Assembly: GCF_900111005.1 (NCBI RefSeq)
Contig: NZ_FOFV01000008.1
Coordinates: 186,001-250,000 of the forward strand
Reading direction: 5' to 3'
Source of the DNA: Lentzea albida
Lineage (GTDB): Bacteria; Actinomycetota; Actinomycetes; Mycobacteriales; Pseudonocardiaceae
Length of the DNA stretch: 64,000 nt
This document shows, piece by piece, positions 45,017 to 53,160 of this stretch. How positions within the stretch are numbered: position 1 is the first letter of the stretch; the number at the start of each line of letters is the position of its first letter. The position numbers were made by a program, and so were the translations under genes. The notes under the pieces are model-generated. The model did no database searches. It was given only the letters and a program-made list of their open reading frames with translations, and was not told the DNA's origin.

Positions 45017-45043
45017 GCAACCTCCTGACCCGGTCGCCGCGTA
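45017..45043 (+). promoter_or_regulatory. ECF-type promoter candidate before third sigma gene
   Basis: GCAACC at 45017-45022, 17-nt spacer, CGTA at 45040-45043. It matches the motifs at 3530 and 5436 and overlaps the last nucleotides after the purM stop. Confidence 0.6.
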
Positions 45044-45069
45044 CTAAGCGGCGACCGAGGAGGGGGCAC

Positions 45070-46206
45070 TTGGACAGGGACCGCGAGTTCGGGGAGTTCG
45101 TCGACGCACGTGCGCTGGTCATGCGTCGCACGGCCTATCTGCTGTGCGGCGACTGGCACCGCGCGGAGGACATAGTCCAGACCGCGTTGATCAAGATGTA
45201 CGTGGCCTGGTCGCGCGTGCGCAAGGAGAGCGCCGACGCCTACGCCCGCAAGGTGCTCGTGCGGACCGCGATCGACGAGACGCGGCGCGGCTTCTTCCAG
45301 CGCGAACGGACCGTCGACGCCGTGCCCGAGTCCGCCGTCACGGACTCCGCCTCCGACCTCGACCTGCGCGAGGCCCTCGACGCCCTGCCTCCGGGGCAAC
45401 GCGCCGTCGTCGTGCTGCGCTACTGGGAGGACCTGAGCATCACCGAGACCGCCCGCATCCTCGGCAGGACGGAGGGCACGGTGAAGAGCCAGGCCGCCAA
45501 GGGACTCGCCGCGTTGCGCGACCTGCTGGAGGACGAGCCGGTGTCGCGGATCTACACCTCCGAGGTGATCCGCAAGGGCAGGACCAAGCTCGTCCGGCGC
45601 CGCACCGCCATCGCGGGCTCCCTGGCCTTCGTCCTGCTGGTGGGTGCCGGCGTGAGCGGCTACCTGGCGACGCCGCACAAGGCGGCGGCTCCCTCGATGT
45701 CGCAGGACTCCGCCGGCGTGGTCGACCGCAACGACGCGGCGACCCGCGCCCTGCGCGACGGGAACGTCCTCCCGGCGGGCGTGACGGCCGAGGACGTCGG
45801 CGAGGTCAAGGCGCTGACCTTCTACGAGAAGGACCAGACGCGGTACGCGGTGGCGCGGCTGACGGACGCAGCGGGCGCGAGCGGACTCACGATCGTCCTC
45901 ACGCGTGCGAGCGGTTCCAGGCAGACCTGCGAGCAGATCCAGGCCACCGACTGCCGGCTCGAGCAGATCAACGGCGTCACGGTCCTGAGCTACTCGGACC
46001 GCGGCATGAGCGACGGCGCCGCCATGTGGGTGGTGTCGGCGACCAGGCCGGACAACACGGACGTGCTCGTCCAGAGCGACCCGTTCGGCGTCTTCCGCGG
46101 CGACCCCTACCGGCCCGACACCTCGGCGCCGCTCGCTCGGCCGACACCGGTCCTCGACCGGGACGCCCTCATAAAGATCGCGACACTTCCGGGTCTGACC
46201 TTCTAA
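45070..46206 (+). CDS. ECF sigma factor fused to a transmembrane and extracytoplasmic domain
   Basis: 378 aa from TTG 45070, with a GAGGAGGGGGC ribosome site. Region 2 is [20 protein letters not shown]; region 4 is PPGQRAVVVLRYWEDLSITE and RTEGTVKSQAAKGLAALR (to about residue 152). A basic stretch (169-178, KGRTKLVRRR) precedes a transmembrane helix at 179-199 (TAIAGSLAFVLLVGAGVSGY) and an extracytoplasmic domain of about 175 residues. The other two sigma factors here have this membrane module as a separate protein. Tethering would confine the sigma to the membrane unless it is cleaved. A frameshift in the source data is possible but the frame is open throughout. Confidence 0.87.
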   Translation: MDRDREFGEFVDARALVMRRTAYLLCGDWHRAEDIVQTALIKMYVAWSRVRKESADAYARKVLVRTAIDETRRGFFQRERTVDAVPESAVTDSASDLDLREALDALPPGQRAVVVLRYWEDLSITETARILGRTEGTVKSQAAKGLAALRDLLEDEPVSRIYTSEVIRKGRTKLVRRRTAIAGSLAFVLLVGAGVSGYLATPHKAAAPSMSQDSAGVVDRNDAATRALRDGNVLPAGVTAEDVGEVKALTFYEKDQTRYAVARLTDAAGASGLTIVLTRASGSRQTCEQIQATDCRLEQINGVTVLSYSDRGMSDGAAMWVVSATRPDNTDVLVQSDPFGVFRGDPYRPDTSAPLARPTPVLDRDALIKIATLPGLTF

Positions 46207-46209
46207 CCT
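46204..46209 (+). promoter_or_regulatory. -10 element (TAACCT) of arfB
   Basis: TAACCT overlaps the stop codon of the sigma fusion gene and ends 6 nt before the arfB ATG; GGAGGC lies in the gap. The hexamer and spacing match purB at 6803. Confidence 0.45.
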
Positions 46210-46215
46210 GGAGGC

Positions 46216-46638
46216 ATGGACGACGTGACCGTGACGAGGACGCTGGTGCTGCCGGCGTCCGAGTTGCGCGAACGCTTCTCCAGGTCAGGTGGGCCGGGCG
46301 GGCAGGGGGTGAACACGGCGGACAGCCGTGTGGAGCTCTCGTTCGACCTGGCTGCCTCGCCGTCGGTCCCCGAGCACCTGAAGAGCCGCATGCTCGAACG
46401 GCTGGCAGGCCGGCTGGTCGACGGCGTGCTCACGATCGCCGCGTCCGAGCACCGCGCGCAGCTGCAGAACCGCTCGGCCGCCCGCGAACGCCTCGCCGCG
46501 GTCCTGCGGGCAGCGGCCGCGCCGCCGCCTCCGGTGCGCAGGGCGACGAAGCCCACGAAGGGGTCGAAGGAGCGGCGCATCGCCGGCAAGAAGCGCCGCG
46601 CCGAGACGAAGCGCGGCCGTTCGGGCTCCTGGGACTGA
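46216..46638 (+). CDS. arfB: peptidyl-tRNA hydrolase ArfB (ribosome rescue)
   Basis: 140 aa from ATG 46216. The release-factor GGQ motif is in SRSGGPGGQGVNTADSRVEL. The C-terminal tail is basic (KGSKERRIAGKKRRAETK) and enters the mRNA channel of stalled ribosomes. It lacks a codon-recognition domain, as ArfB proteins do, and hydrolyses peptidyl-tRNA on non-stop complexes. It converges with the response regulator gene, with a single base between their stops. Confidence 0.93.
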   Translation: MDDVTVTRTLVLPASELRERFSRSGGPGGQGVNTADSRVELSFDLAASPSVPEHLKSRMLERLAGRLVDGVLTIAASEHRAQLQNRSAARERLAAVLRAAAAPPPPVRRATKPTKGSKERRIAGKKRRAETKRGRSGSWD

Positions 46639-46639
46639 G

Positions 46640-47302
46640 TCACACCAACGCGTAGATCCGTTCGGGCCGCCCGGTCCCGCCGTACCGCAACCGCACCTCG
46701 GCCCGTCCCATCGTCACGAAGTGCTCCAGGTACCGGCGCGCGCTCACCCGCGCCACACCGGTCGACGACGCGCACTCCGACGCCGACAACCCCTCGGGGT
46801 GCGACCGCAGCGCGTTCTCCACGAGCCGCGCGGTCTCCGGCGTCAACCCCTTGGGCAGCAACGGCTTCGAGGTCGGCCGCGCACCGAAGACCTGGTCCAC
46901 GTCCGCCTGCCCGGCCGAGTCGAGCCCGTGGAACCTCTCCCGCAGCGACGCGAAGTGCGCGAGCTGGTCGCGCAGGGCCGAGTAGTCGAACGGCTTGATC
47001 AGGTAGTGCAGCACCCCGCCGCGCATCGCGCTGCGCACGGTGTCGACGTCGGTCGCCGCCGTGATCACGATGACGTCCACGTCCTCATTGGCGCGCAACG
47101 ACTTCAGCACGTCGAGTCCGTTGACGTCCGGCAGGTAGACGTCGAGCAGCACGAGGTCGGGCTTCAGCGCCGAGACCGCCTTCAGCGCGTCCGCGCCGTT
47201 GTGGGCGACGCCGACCACCTCGAAGCCCTCGGTGCGCGTCACGTATCCACTGTGGACCTTCGCCACCATGAAGTCGTCGTCGACGACCAGCACCCGGATC
47301 AC
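46640..47302 (-). CDS. CitB/DcuR-type response regulator
   Basis: 220 aa from GTG 47302, overlapping the histidine kinase stop by 4 bp. Receiver domain: VLVVDDDFMVAKVHSGYV, phosphoacceptor Asp in LVLLDVYLPDVNG, switch Thr in VITAATD and Lys in LIKPFDY. The C-terminal HTH (about 155-215, EGLSASECASSTGVARVSAR) resembles that of CitB/DcuR/MalR regulators of carboxylate transport. It probably activates the divergent tctCBA operon. Confidence 0.9.
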   Translation of the reverse strand: MIRVLVVDDDFMVAKVHSGYVTRTEGFEVVGVAHNGADALKAVSALKPDLVLLDVYLPDVNGLDVLKSLRANEDVDVIVITAATDVDTVRSAMRGGVLHYLIKPFDYSALRDQLAHFASLRERFHGLDSAGQADVDQVFGARPTSKPLLPKGLTPETARLVENALRSHPEGLSASECASSTGVARVSARRYLEHFVTMGRAEVRLRYGGTGRPERIYALV

Positions 47303-48837
47303 CAGGGCAGCCTTGCCGTGAAGACCGACCCGGACACGCTCACCGAACCGCCGCGGCGCAGGCACGCCCGCCTGATCAACGCGAGGCCGATGCCGCGTTC
47401 GCCGTGCGAGGCCGCCTTGGTCGTGAACCCGTGCCGGAACACCTCTTCCGCGAGCTCCGGCGCCACGCCCGGCCCCGAGTCCCGCACCACGACCTGGACC
47501 TCGTCGTCCAGCTGCACCACACCCACCTCGATCCACTTCCCCGCGCCGTTCGCGTTCAACGAACCCAGCGCGTCCAACGCGTTGTCGACGAGGTTCCCCA
47601 GCACCATCACCAGGTCCGCCGACAACGCCTCGTCGACCCTGCCCAGCACGCTGTCCGGGCCCAGCCGCAGCGCCGTCCCGCGTTCGGCCGCGAGCGACGC
47701 CTTGGCGATCAGCAGCGCGGCCACGGCGGGGTCGCCGATGGACTCGCCGACCTCGGTCCGCCACTGGTCCTGCGCCGAGCTGATCTGGTGAATGTAGTTG
47801 GTGACCTCGTCGTACTCCTTCAACGAGATCAGCCCGGCGATGGTGTGCAGCCGGTTCGCGAACTCGTGCGCCTGCGCCCGCAGCGTGTCCGTCGCGTGCT
47901 GCGAGGCGTCGAGCTCGTGTTGCAGCGCAAGGAGTTCCGTGCGGTCCCGCATCGTCACGACCGCGCCCTCACCGCCGTCGATCGGCATGCGGTTCAGCGT
48001 CAGCACGACGCCCTGGCGCAGCACCAGCTGGTCGACGCCGGTCGCGCGGCCGGTCAGCACGTCGCGCAGCCGGTCGTTGAGCTCGAGCTCCTCGACCGAG
48101 CGGCCGACCGCGTCCTCCGGCAACGCCAGCAGGTCGCTCGCGTGGTCGTTGACCAGCGTGATCCGGTTGTGCCCGTCGAGACCGACGACGCCCTCGCGGA
48201 TGCCGTGCAGCAACGCCTCGCGGTTCTCGACCAGCGCGGTGATCTCGTGCGGTTCCAGCCCGAGCGTCTGGTTCTTCACCCGGCGCGCCAGGAGCAACGA
48301 CCCGGTGACGCCGATGACCAGCGCGATCGCCAGGTAGCGCAGCACGTCGACGGGCTGTTCCAGCGCACCCGCGAAGATGCCGGGGTCCTCCGCGCCCGCA
48401 ATCACCATGCCGTTGACGCGGCGGCTCACCGGGTCGAACACCGGCACGTGCGCCTCGATGGAGTCGCCGATGGTGCCCGTCCACGACCGGCCCTCGAGCG
48501 CGGTGTCCCTGGTGTCCAGAGTGGACCCGATCTGCGCGGGGTCCGGCGAGGCGATCACGAGCTGCTTGTCGTTCAGGATCAGCACGTAGGAGGCACCGGA
48601 CAGGCTGCGGGCCGTCTCGGCGGGCGCGGACAGCTCGCGCCAGTTGCCCATCCGCTCCTGGACCAGCGAGTTCGCGGCCACCGTCTCGGCGACCGCCAGC
48701 ATCCGCCGTTCCTCGTTGGAGCGAAAGTTGCTGCCCGTCTGGACGACTGTCAGCGCGCCGACCGCGCCGAGCAGCAGCGTGACGACTACGAGTTGCCATG
48801 CGAGGAGTTGGCTGGCCAGGGATCGGCGACGACGCAT
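47299..48837 (-). CDS. CitA/DcuS-type sensor histidine kinase
   Basis: 512 aa from ATG 48837 with GGGAGGTCAC upstream. Topology: a short basic N-terminus, TM1 (about 11-31), an extracytoplasmic PDC/Cache-like sensor domain (about 35-165), TM2 (about 180-200), a cytoplasmic PAS domain (about 215-320), a helical dimer domain with phosphoacceptor His in AHEFANRLHTIAGLIS and the ATPase with N, G1 and G2 boxes (LVDNALDAL, DSGPGV, GERGIGLAL). It senses carboxylates in characterised relatives. The open frame extends to 48948 but the upstream part is the promoter. Confidence 0.92.
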   Translation of the reverse strand: MRRRRSLASQLLAWQLVVVTLLLGAVGALTVVQTGSNFRSNEERRMLAVAETVAANSLVQERMGNWRELSAPAETARSLSGASYVLILNDKQLVIASPDPAQIGSTLDTRDTALEGRSWTGTIGDSIEAHVPVFDPVSRRVNGMVIAGAEDPGIFAGALEQPVDVLRYLAIALVIGVTGSLLLARRVKNQTLGLEPHEITALVENREALLHGIREGVVGLDGHNRITLVNDHASDLLALPEDAVGRSVEELELNDRLRDVLTGRATGVDQLVLRQGVVLTLNRMPIDGGEGAVVTMRDRTELLALQHELDASQHATDTLRAQAHEFANRLHTIAGLISLKEYDEVTNYIHQISSAQDQWRTEVGESIGDPAVAALLIAKASLAAERGTALRLGPDSVLGRVDEALSADLVMVLGNLVDNALDALGSLNANGAGKWIEVGVVQLDDEVQVVVRDSGPGVAPELAEEVFRHGFTTKAASHGERGIGLALIRRACLRRGGSVSVSGSVFTARLPW

Positions 48838-48867
48838 GTGACCTCCCGTGACCAGAAAGACCGAAAG

Positions 48868-48901
48868 AAACCTTGAGAGCGCAAGAGCGACATCAAGGTT
48901 T
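48868..48901. promoter_or_regulatory. inverted repeat in the two-component system/tctC divergent promoter
   Basis: AAACCTTGA at 48868-48876 and TCAAGGTTT at 48893-48901 are perfect 9-bp arms separated by 16 nt, in the 112-bp gap between the kinase and tctC starts. It is a good binding-site candidate for the CitB-type regulator. Confidence 0.6.
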
Positions 48902-48949
48902 ACACGAGAGCAACATGTCCAACCACGCGGACGAGAGGCGGGGATCACA

Positions 48950-49936
48950 GTGTCGGTGAAGGTGTGGGTGGCGGTGGCGACGGCGTTGCTCGCCGTCCTG
49001 CTCGTCCCACCGCTGCTGACGCCCGGTGCGGACAGCGGTGAGACGAACCAGGTCAGGGCGTTGCGGGTGCTCGTGCCGAACGCGCCCGGCGGCGGTTACG
49101 ACATCACCGCGCGCACGGCGGCGAAGGCCATGGAGGACGCTGACCTGCTGCGCAACGCCGAGGTGTTCAACCTCCCCGGCGCCGGCGGCACGGTCGGGCT
49201 CGGCCGCACGGTCGGTGAGCGCGGCAACGGCAAGCTGATCATGTCGATGGGCCTGGGCGTCGTCGGCGCGGTGTACACGAACAAGTCGCCGAACTCGCTG
49301 CTCGACACCACCCCGATCGCGAAGCTGATCGAGGAGCCGGACATCGTCGTGGTCGCGAAGGACTCGCCGTACACGTCGATGCAACAACTGGTCGACGCGT
49401 GGAAGGCGAACCCCGGCACCGTGACGGTCGGCGGGGGTTCGGCGCCCGGCGGCCCCGACCACCTCGCGCCGATGCTGATCGCGAAGGCCGTGGGCTTGGA
49501 GCCGAAGACGGTCAACTACATCCCGTTCGACGGCGGTGGTGAGCTGCTGGCCAGCGTTCTGGGCGGCAAGGTCGCGTTCGGCGTCTCCGGCGTCGGCGAG
49601 TACCGCGACCAGATCCAGGCCGGCACGTTGCGGGTGCTCGCGGTGACGAGCAAGGACCGCATCGAGGGCGTCGACGCGCCGACGCTGCAGCAGTCCGGTG
49701 TGGACGTCGAGTTCACCAACTGGCGCGGCATCGTCGCGCCGCCGGGGATCTCGCCGACCGACAGGGCGAAGCTGGTCGAGGTGTTCCAGAACCTGCAGAA
49801 GACGCCGCAGTGGGAAGAGGCCCTGCAGCGCAACGGGTGGACGGACGCCTTCGCGCCGGGAGACGAGTTCGGGACCTTCCTGGAGAACGAGAACAAGCGG
49901 GTGGCAACGGTGCTGAAGGACTTGGGGCTGGCATGA
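48950..49936 (+). CDS. tctC: tripartite tricarboxylate transporter substrate-binding protein TctC
   Basis: 328 aa from GTG 48950 with GAGGCGGGG upstream; the frame is open to 48848 but that part is promoter. A signal anchor (about 4-22) is followed by the Bug-family periplasmic-binding fold: LRVLVPNAPGGGYDITAR, NLPGAGGTVGLG and VNYIPFDGGGELLASVLGG. The protein binds citrate or a related carboxylate and delivers it to TctAB. tctCBA overlap or abut. The two-component system is divergent. Confidence 0.93.
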   Translation: MSVKVWVAVATALLAVLLVPPLLTPGADSGETNQVRALRVLVPNAPGGGYDITARTAAKAMEDADLLRNAEVFNLPGAGGTVGLGRTVGERGNGKLIMSMGLGVVGAVYTNKSPNSLLDTTPIAKLIEEPDIVVVAKDSPYTSMQQLVDAWKANPGTVTVGGGSAPGGPDHLAPMLIAKAVGLEPKTVNYIPFDGGGELLASVLGGKVAFGVSGVGEYRDQIQAGTLRVLAVTSKDRIEGVDAPTLQQSGVDVEFTNWRGIVAPPGISPTDRAKLVEVFQNLQKTPQWEEALQRNGWTDAFAPGDEFGTFLENENKRVATVLKDLGLA

Positions 49937-50454
49937 CGACCGTGACCGAGCCGGACCAGCGCAGGAGCTGGTTCCGCGAACACTCCGAGCTGGGCATCTG
50001 CGTCCTGCTGGTCGTGCTCGGCGTGCTGGTGCTGACCGACGCGCTGAGCATCCCGACGGACTTCGCCCAGCGCGGCCCCGTCGGCCCGAAGGCGGTGCCG
50101 ATCCTCGTCGGCTCGCTGCTGCTGGTCGTCGCCGCCCTGCTGGCCCGCGACGTGCTGCGCGGCGGCAAGGGCGAGGCGGAGGCCGGCGAGGACGTCGACC
50201 TGTCCGCGCCCGCCGACTGGCGCACGGTCCTGCTGCTGTGCGGTGCCTTCCTCGCGAACGCCGCGCTGATCGGCGTGGTCGGCTTCCCGATCTCCGGCGC
50301 GATCCTCTTCTGGGGCTCCGCCTACGCCCTCGGGAGCCGCAACCTGGTGCGCGACCCGTTGATCGCGGCCGGACTGTCGATCTTCACGTTCGTCATGTTC
50401 AACAACCTGCTCGGCGTCCCGCTCCCCGGTGGCCCGTTGATGGAGGTGTTCTAG
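49933..50454 (+). CDS. tctB: tripartite tricarboxylate transporter small membrane subunit TctB
   Basis: 173 aa from ATG 49933, overlapping tctC by 4 bp. Four transmembrane helices (about 20-38, 55-75, 97-116 and 130-155) with a charged linker near residues 77-92. This is the poorly conserved small subunit of the Tct symporter. Its position between tctC and tctA settles the identity. The stop is followed at once by the tctA GTG. Confidence 0.88.
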   Translation: MTTVTEPDQRRSWFREHSELGICVLLVVLGVLVLTDALSIPTDFAQRGPVGPKAVPILVGSLLLVVAALLARDVLRGGKGEAEAGEDVDLSAPADWRTVLLLCGAFLANAALIGVVGFPISGAILFWGSAYALGSRNLVRDPLIAAGLSIFTFVMFNNLLGVPLPGGPLMEVF

Positions 50455-51966
50455 GTGGAACAACTGCTCGACGGCTTCGCCACGGCGCTGACGCCGACAC
50501 ACCTGCTGCTCGCCGCCGTCGGCGTGCTGCTGGGCACCGCGATCGGTGTCCTGCCGGGCATCGGCCCGGCCATGGCGGTCGCCCTCCTGCTGCCCGTCAC
50601 CTACGGCATGGAGCCGACCGGCGCGTTCATCATGTTCGCGGGCATCTACTACGGCGGCATGTTCGGCGGCTCGACCACGTCGATCCTGCTGAACACACCG
50701 GGCGAGAGCGCTGCGGTCGTGGCGGCGTTCGAGGGCAATCCCATGGCCCGCAAGGGCCGAGGCGCGCAAGCGCTTGCCGCCGCCGCCATCGGCCACTTCA
50801 CCGGCGGCATCATCGGCACGATCCTGATCGTCCTGCTGGCCCCGTTCGTAGCGAAGCACGCCGTCGACATCGGTGCCCCGGACCTGTTCGCCGTCATGGT
50901 GCTGGCGTTCATCGCCGTCACGTCCGTCCTGGGCGCCTCCCGGATCCGCGGCTTCGCATCGTTGCTCATCGGCCTCACCCTGGGCCTCGTCGGCCTGGAC
51001 GAGATGACCGGCCAGCAGCGCCTCACGTTCGGTTCGCTGCACCTGGCCGACGGCATCGACATCGTCGTGGTCGCCGTCGCCCTGTTCGCGGTCGGCGAGG
51101 CCCTGTGGGTGGCGGCCCACCTGCGCCGCAAGCCGTTCGAGCCGATCCCGGTGGGCCGCCCGTGGCTCTCGAAGGCGGACCTGAAGCGCACCTGGAAGCC
51201 GTGGCTGCGCGGCCCGGTGATCGGCTTCCCGTTCGGCGCGATCCCGGCCGGCGGCGCGGAGATCCCGACCTTCCTGTCGTACGTGACGGAGAAGCGGCTC
51301 TCCAAGCACAAGGACGAGTTCGGCAAGGGCGCCATCGAGGGCGTCGCGGGCCCGGAGTCGACCGCCTCCGCTTCCGCCGCGGGCACCCTGGTCACGATGC
51401 TGACCCTCGGCCTGCCGACCACGGCGGTCGCGGCCGTCATGCTCGCGGCGTTCCAGCAGTACGGCATCCAGCCCGGCCCGTTGCTGTTCCAGCGCGAGTC
51501 CGGCCTGGTCTGGGCGCTGATCGCGTCGCTGTTCATCGGCCTGACCCTGCTGCTGGTGCTGAACCTCCCGCTGGCCCCGCTGTGGGCGAAGCTGCTGCGG
51601 ATCCCGAGGCCGTACCTGTACGCGGGCATCCTGTTCTTCGCGTCGGTCGGTGCCTACGCGGTCAACGCGGACATCTTCGACCTGCTGCTGATGTTCGTGA
51701 TCGGCCTGCTGGGCTTCGGCATGCGCCGCTACGGCCTGCCGGTGCTGCCCGCGATCATCGGCGTGATCCTCGGCCCGGCAGCGGAACAGCAGATGCGCCG
51801 GTCACTCCAGCTGTCGGACGGCTCGTTGACGGGGCTGGTCAACAGCCCGATGGCGGTCATCATCTACGTGGTCATCCTGGTGATCCTGTTCTTCCCGCTC
51901 ATCAAGAGGTTCCTGCCCAAGCCGCCCGCGGCCGCGGAGCCGGAACGCGAGAAGGTCGACGCCTGA
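50455..51966 (+). CDS. tctA: tripartite tricarboxylate transporter permease TctA
   Basis: 503 aa from GTG 50455. Large permease with about 11-12 membrane helices. The signatures [37 protein letters not shown] and [11 protein letters not shown] are typical of TctA. It forms the ion-coupled uptake channel with TctB and TctC. The operon ends at a 14-bp hairpin 11 nt after the stop. Confidence 0.95.
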   Translation: MEQLLDGFATALTPTHLLLAAVGVLLGTAIGVLPGIGPAMAVALLLPVTYGMEPTGAFIMFAGIYYGGMFGGSTTSILLNTPGESAAVVAAFEGNPMARKGRGAQALAAAAIGHFTGGIIGTILIVLLAPFVAKHAVDIGAPDLFAVMVLAFIAVTSVLGASRIRGFASLLIGLTLGLVGLDEMTGQQRLTFGSLHLADGIDIVVVAVALFAVGEALWVAAHLRRKPFEPIPVGRPWLSKADLKRTWKPWLRGPVIGFPFGAIPAGGAEIPTFLSYVTEKRLSKHKDEFGKGAIEGVAGPESTASASAAGTLVTMLTLGLPTTAVAAVMLAAFQQYGIQPGPLLFQRESGLVWALIASLFIGLTLLLVLNLPLAPLWAKLLRIPRPYLYAGILFFASVGAYAVNADIFDLLLMFVIGLLGFGMRRYGLPVLPAIIGVILGPAAEQQMRRSLQLSDGSLTGLVNSPMAVIIYVVILVILFFPLIKRFLPKPPAAAEPEREKVDA

Positions 51967-51976
51967 TCGCGTTGTG

Positions 51977-52011
51977 GAGAAAGCCCCCGCTCTCCCGGCG
52001 GGGGCTTTCTC
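51977..52011. terminator. strong hairpin terminator between tctA and the convergent HTH gene
   Basis: A perfect 14-bp stem GAGAAAGCCCCCGC / GCGGGGGCTTTCTC with a 7-nt loop, 11 nt after the tctA stop. Its right arm overlaps the stop codon of the convergent gene by 2 nt, so it may act on both strands. Confidence 0.85.
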
Positions 52012-52519
52012 ATGCGCTGCGCACGATCAGGATCGCGAACGGTTTGTCGTCCTCCGGCCCGCGCACGGCGAGTTCGGTCTGCTCGCGCAACGTCGCCCAC
52101 AGCTCCATCACGCGCGCCACCTGCGGTTCGGACAGGCCGCACGTGCTCACGAACGCCCGCACCTGCTCGGGCTTCGTCGGCAGCTTGCCGCGCTTGAGCA
52201 ACGAGTAGACCTGGCTGCGCGGCAACACCCTGCCCGCGCGGCGGTGGATCTCCGGCAGGCTCAGGCCCGACCGGGTCCGGATCGTCCGCAACAGCTCGAC
52301 GAACTCGGTCTCGGTCGCCGCCCGCAGTTCGGCGGTCGACGTCGCGAGCAACGGGCGCGCCGGTCGCGGTTCGATGCCGAGCTCGCTCTCGAGAACCGCG
52401 CTGACCTCGTGGTAGGCCGCGATCGCGTCCGAACGCCTGCCCTGTCTCGACATGCCGTGCAGCAGCTGTGCCCAGAGCCGGTTCAGGCGCTCGATCGACT
52501 CGCCCTCCGGACACGTCAT
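52010..52519 (-). CDS. short regulator with BTAD-like segment and XRE-like HTH
   Basis: 169 aa from ATG 52519, overlapping the upstream small gene by 4 bp. Residues about 8-55 (RLNRLWAQLLHGMSRQGRRS, then YHEVSAVLESELGIEP) match the last repeats of the bacterial transcriptional activator domain of SARP regulators. Residues about 75-155 form an XRE-like HTH (LLRTIRTRSGLSLPEIHRRA, then VYSLLKRGKLPTKPEQVRAF). That order and size are not those of a SARP, which has a winged HTH first. The HTH half is similar to the protein at 53161. The frame to 52813 is out of line with the ribosome sites. Confidence 0.68.
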   Translation of the reverse strand: MTCPEGESIERLNRLWAQLLHGMSRQGRRSDAIAAYHEVSAVLESELGIEPRPARPLLATSTAELRAATETEFVELLRTIRTRSGLSLPEIHRRAGRVLPRSQVYSLLKRGKLPTKPEQVRAFVSTCGLSEPQVARVMELWATLREQTELAVRGPEDDKPFAILIVRSA

Positions 52520-52782
52520 CGCTGGTCGTCCTCCCAGACCACCACCGGGCCCGCCGGTGGGAGCGGCCCGAATCTCGCGGTGAACGGCCGGCTGCGGCTC
52601 AGCGTGGTCGTCACCGCGAGCACGGCGGCCGTCGTCGACACGGACACGACCGGCGAGTGGTCGTGCGCGAGCATCCACGCGGTGAAGACGAAGGCGGCCG
52701 CGGCCAGCAGGACCGTGCTGGTGCCGGAGGTGGCACAGCGCCGGCGCGGGTGCAGCGCCCCGTTGTAGGGCGAAGTGGTCAT
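52516..52782 (-). CDS. small two-helix membrane protein
   Basis: 88 aa from ATG 52782 with CCAGGAGTTTCG upstream. Two transmembrane helices (about 20-38 TVLLAAAAFVFTAWMLA, and 44-58 VSVSTTAAVLAVTTT) separated by a short HDHSPV turn. A tail of about 30 residues is rich in Arg and Pro. Its stop overlaps the start of the BTAD/HTH gene (ATGA), so the two are a coupled pair. No known family; a membrane partner that controls the regulator is one inference. Confidence 0.65.
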   Translation of the reverse strand: MTTSPYNGALHPRRRCATSGTSTVLLAAAAFVFTAWMLAHDHSPVVSVSTTAAVLAVTTTLSRSRPFTARFGPLPPAGPVVVWEDDQR

Positions 52783-52988
52783 CGAAACTCCTGGAAAGGG
52801 CTCGGCGCGTCACCGTGCGCCGAAGGGGACCAGCTGGTGTGGGAACAGCTCCGAGCCGAATGCGCGGAATGCGTCCAAGCGGGCAATTGGCGTTGCCGCG
52901 GAACTCGGCGACATAACGGCTCGACTACGAGGATGTCACTCACACGGGTGATTGCCAACCGAATCGGCGTCCAGGTTTTTCGCGGCTA

Positions 52989-53026
52989 GTGCAACGGCGT
53001 CCGAACTCGTCCAACGGAGTCCAAAT
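52989..53026. repeat. four 8-bp direct repeats at exactly 10-bp intervals
   Basis: GTGCAACG at 52989, GTCCGAAC at 52999, GTCCAACG at 53009 and GTCCAAAT at 53019: consensus GTCCAAC(G), one helical turn apart. A further GTCCAAGC is at 52873. Phased direct repeats of this kind often bind tandem regulators. Confidence 0.7.
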
Positions 53027-53092
53027 GACCAGTTTCTGTCATCTTCCGCGGCGCCGCTGACCACGTCGTCGGCAATTGTTCGTATTGACGAC

Positions 53093-53110
53093 GTCCAATG
53101 CCGTCCAACC
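53093..53110. repeat. two further GTCCAA repeats at 10-bp spacing
   Basis: GTCCAATG at 53093 and GTCCAACC at 53103, again 10 bp apart, about 75 bp from the four-copy cluster and 51 bp beyond the stop of the neighbouring HTH gene. Confidence 0.6.
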
Positions 53111-53160
53111 GTCTGGTCGGTGTGGTGGTGGGCAGCTAGGCTCGCGCACGCGCCGGAGCG

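Larger units (their letters stand above)
52783..53160. other. 378-bp intergenic region carrying phased direct repeats
   Basis: No credible gene. It contains the promoter region of the small membrane protein gene, a GGCGC/GCGCC hairpin at 52804-52821, six GTCCAA-like direct repeats (see next entries) and a more AT-rich stretch around 52900-53090. This is longer and more structured than other gaps of the window. Confidence 0.7.

Noticed and set aside
42331-45678. 1115-aa open frame antisense to purF, purM and the sigma fusion
   Set aside because: Shadow of three confirmed genes; no domains and typical antisense composition.
49516-51309. 597-aa open frame antisense to tctC and tctA
   Set aside because: Low-complexity D/Q/R/A-rich shadow of the Tct operon.
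52520-52813. N-terminal extension of the BTAD/HTH gene to 52813
   Set aside because: The small membrane protein at 52516-52782 occupies that stretch in another frame with a good ribosome site, and the ATGA overlap fixes the start at 52519.
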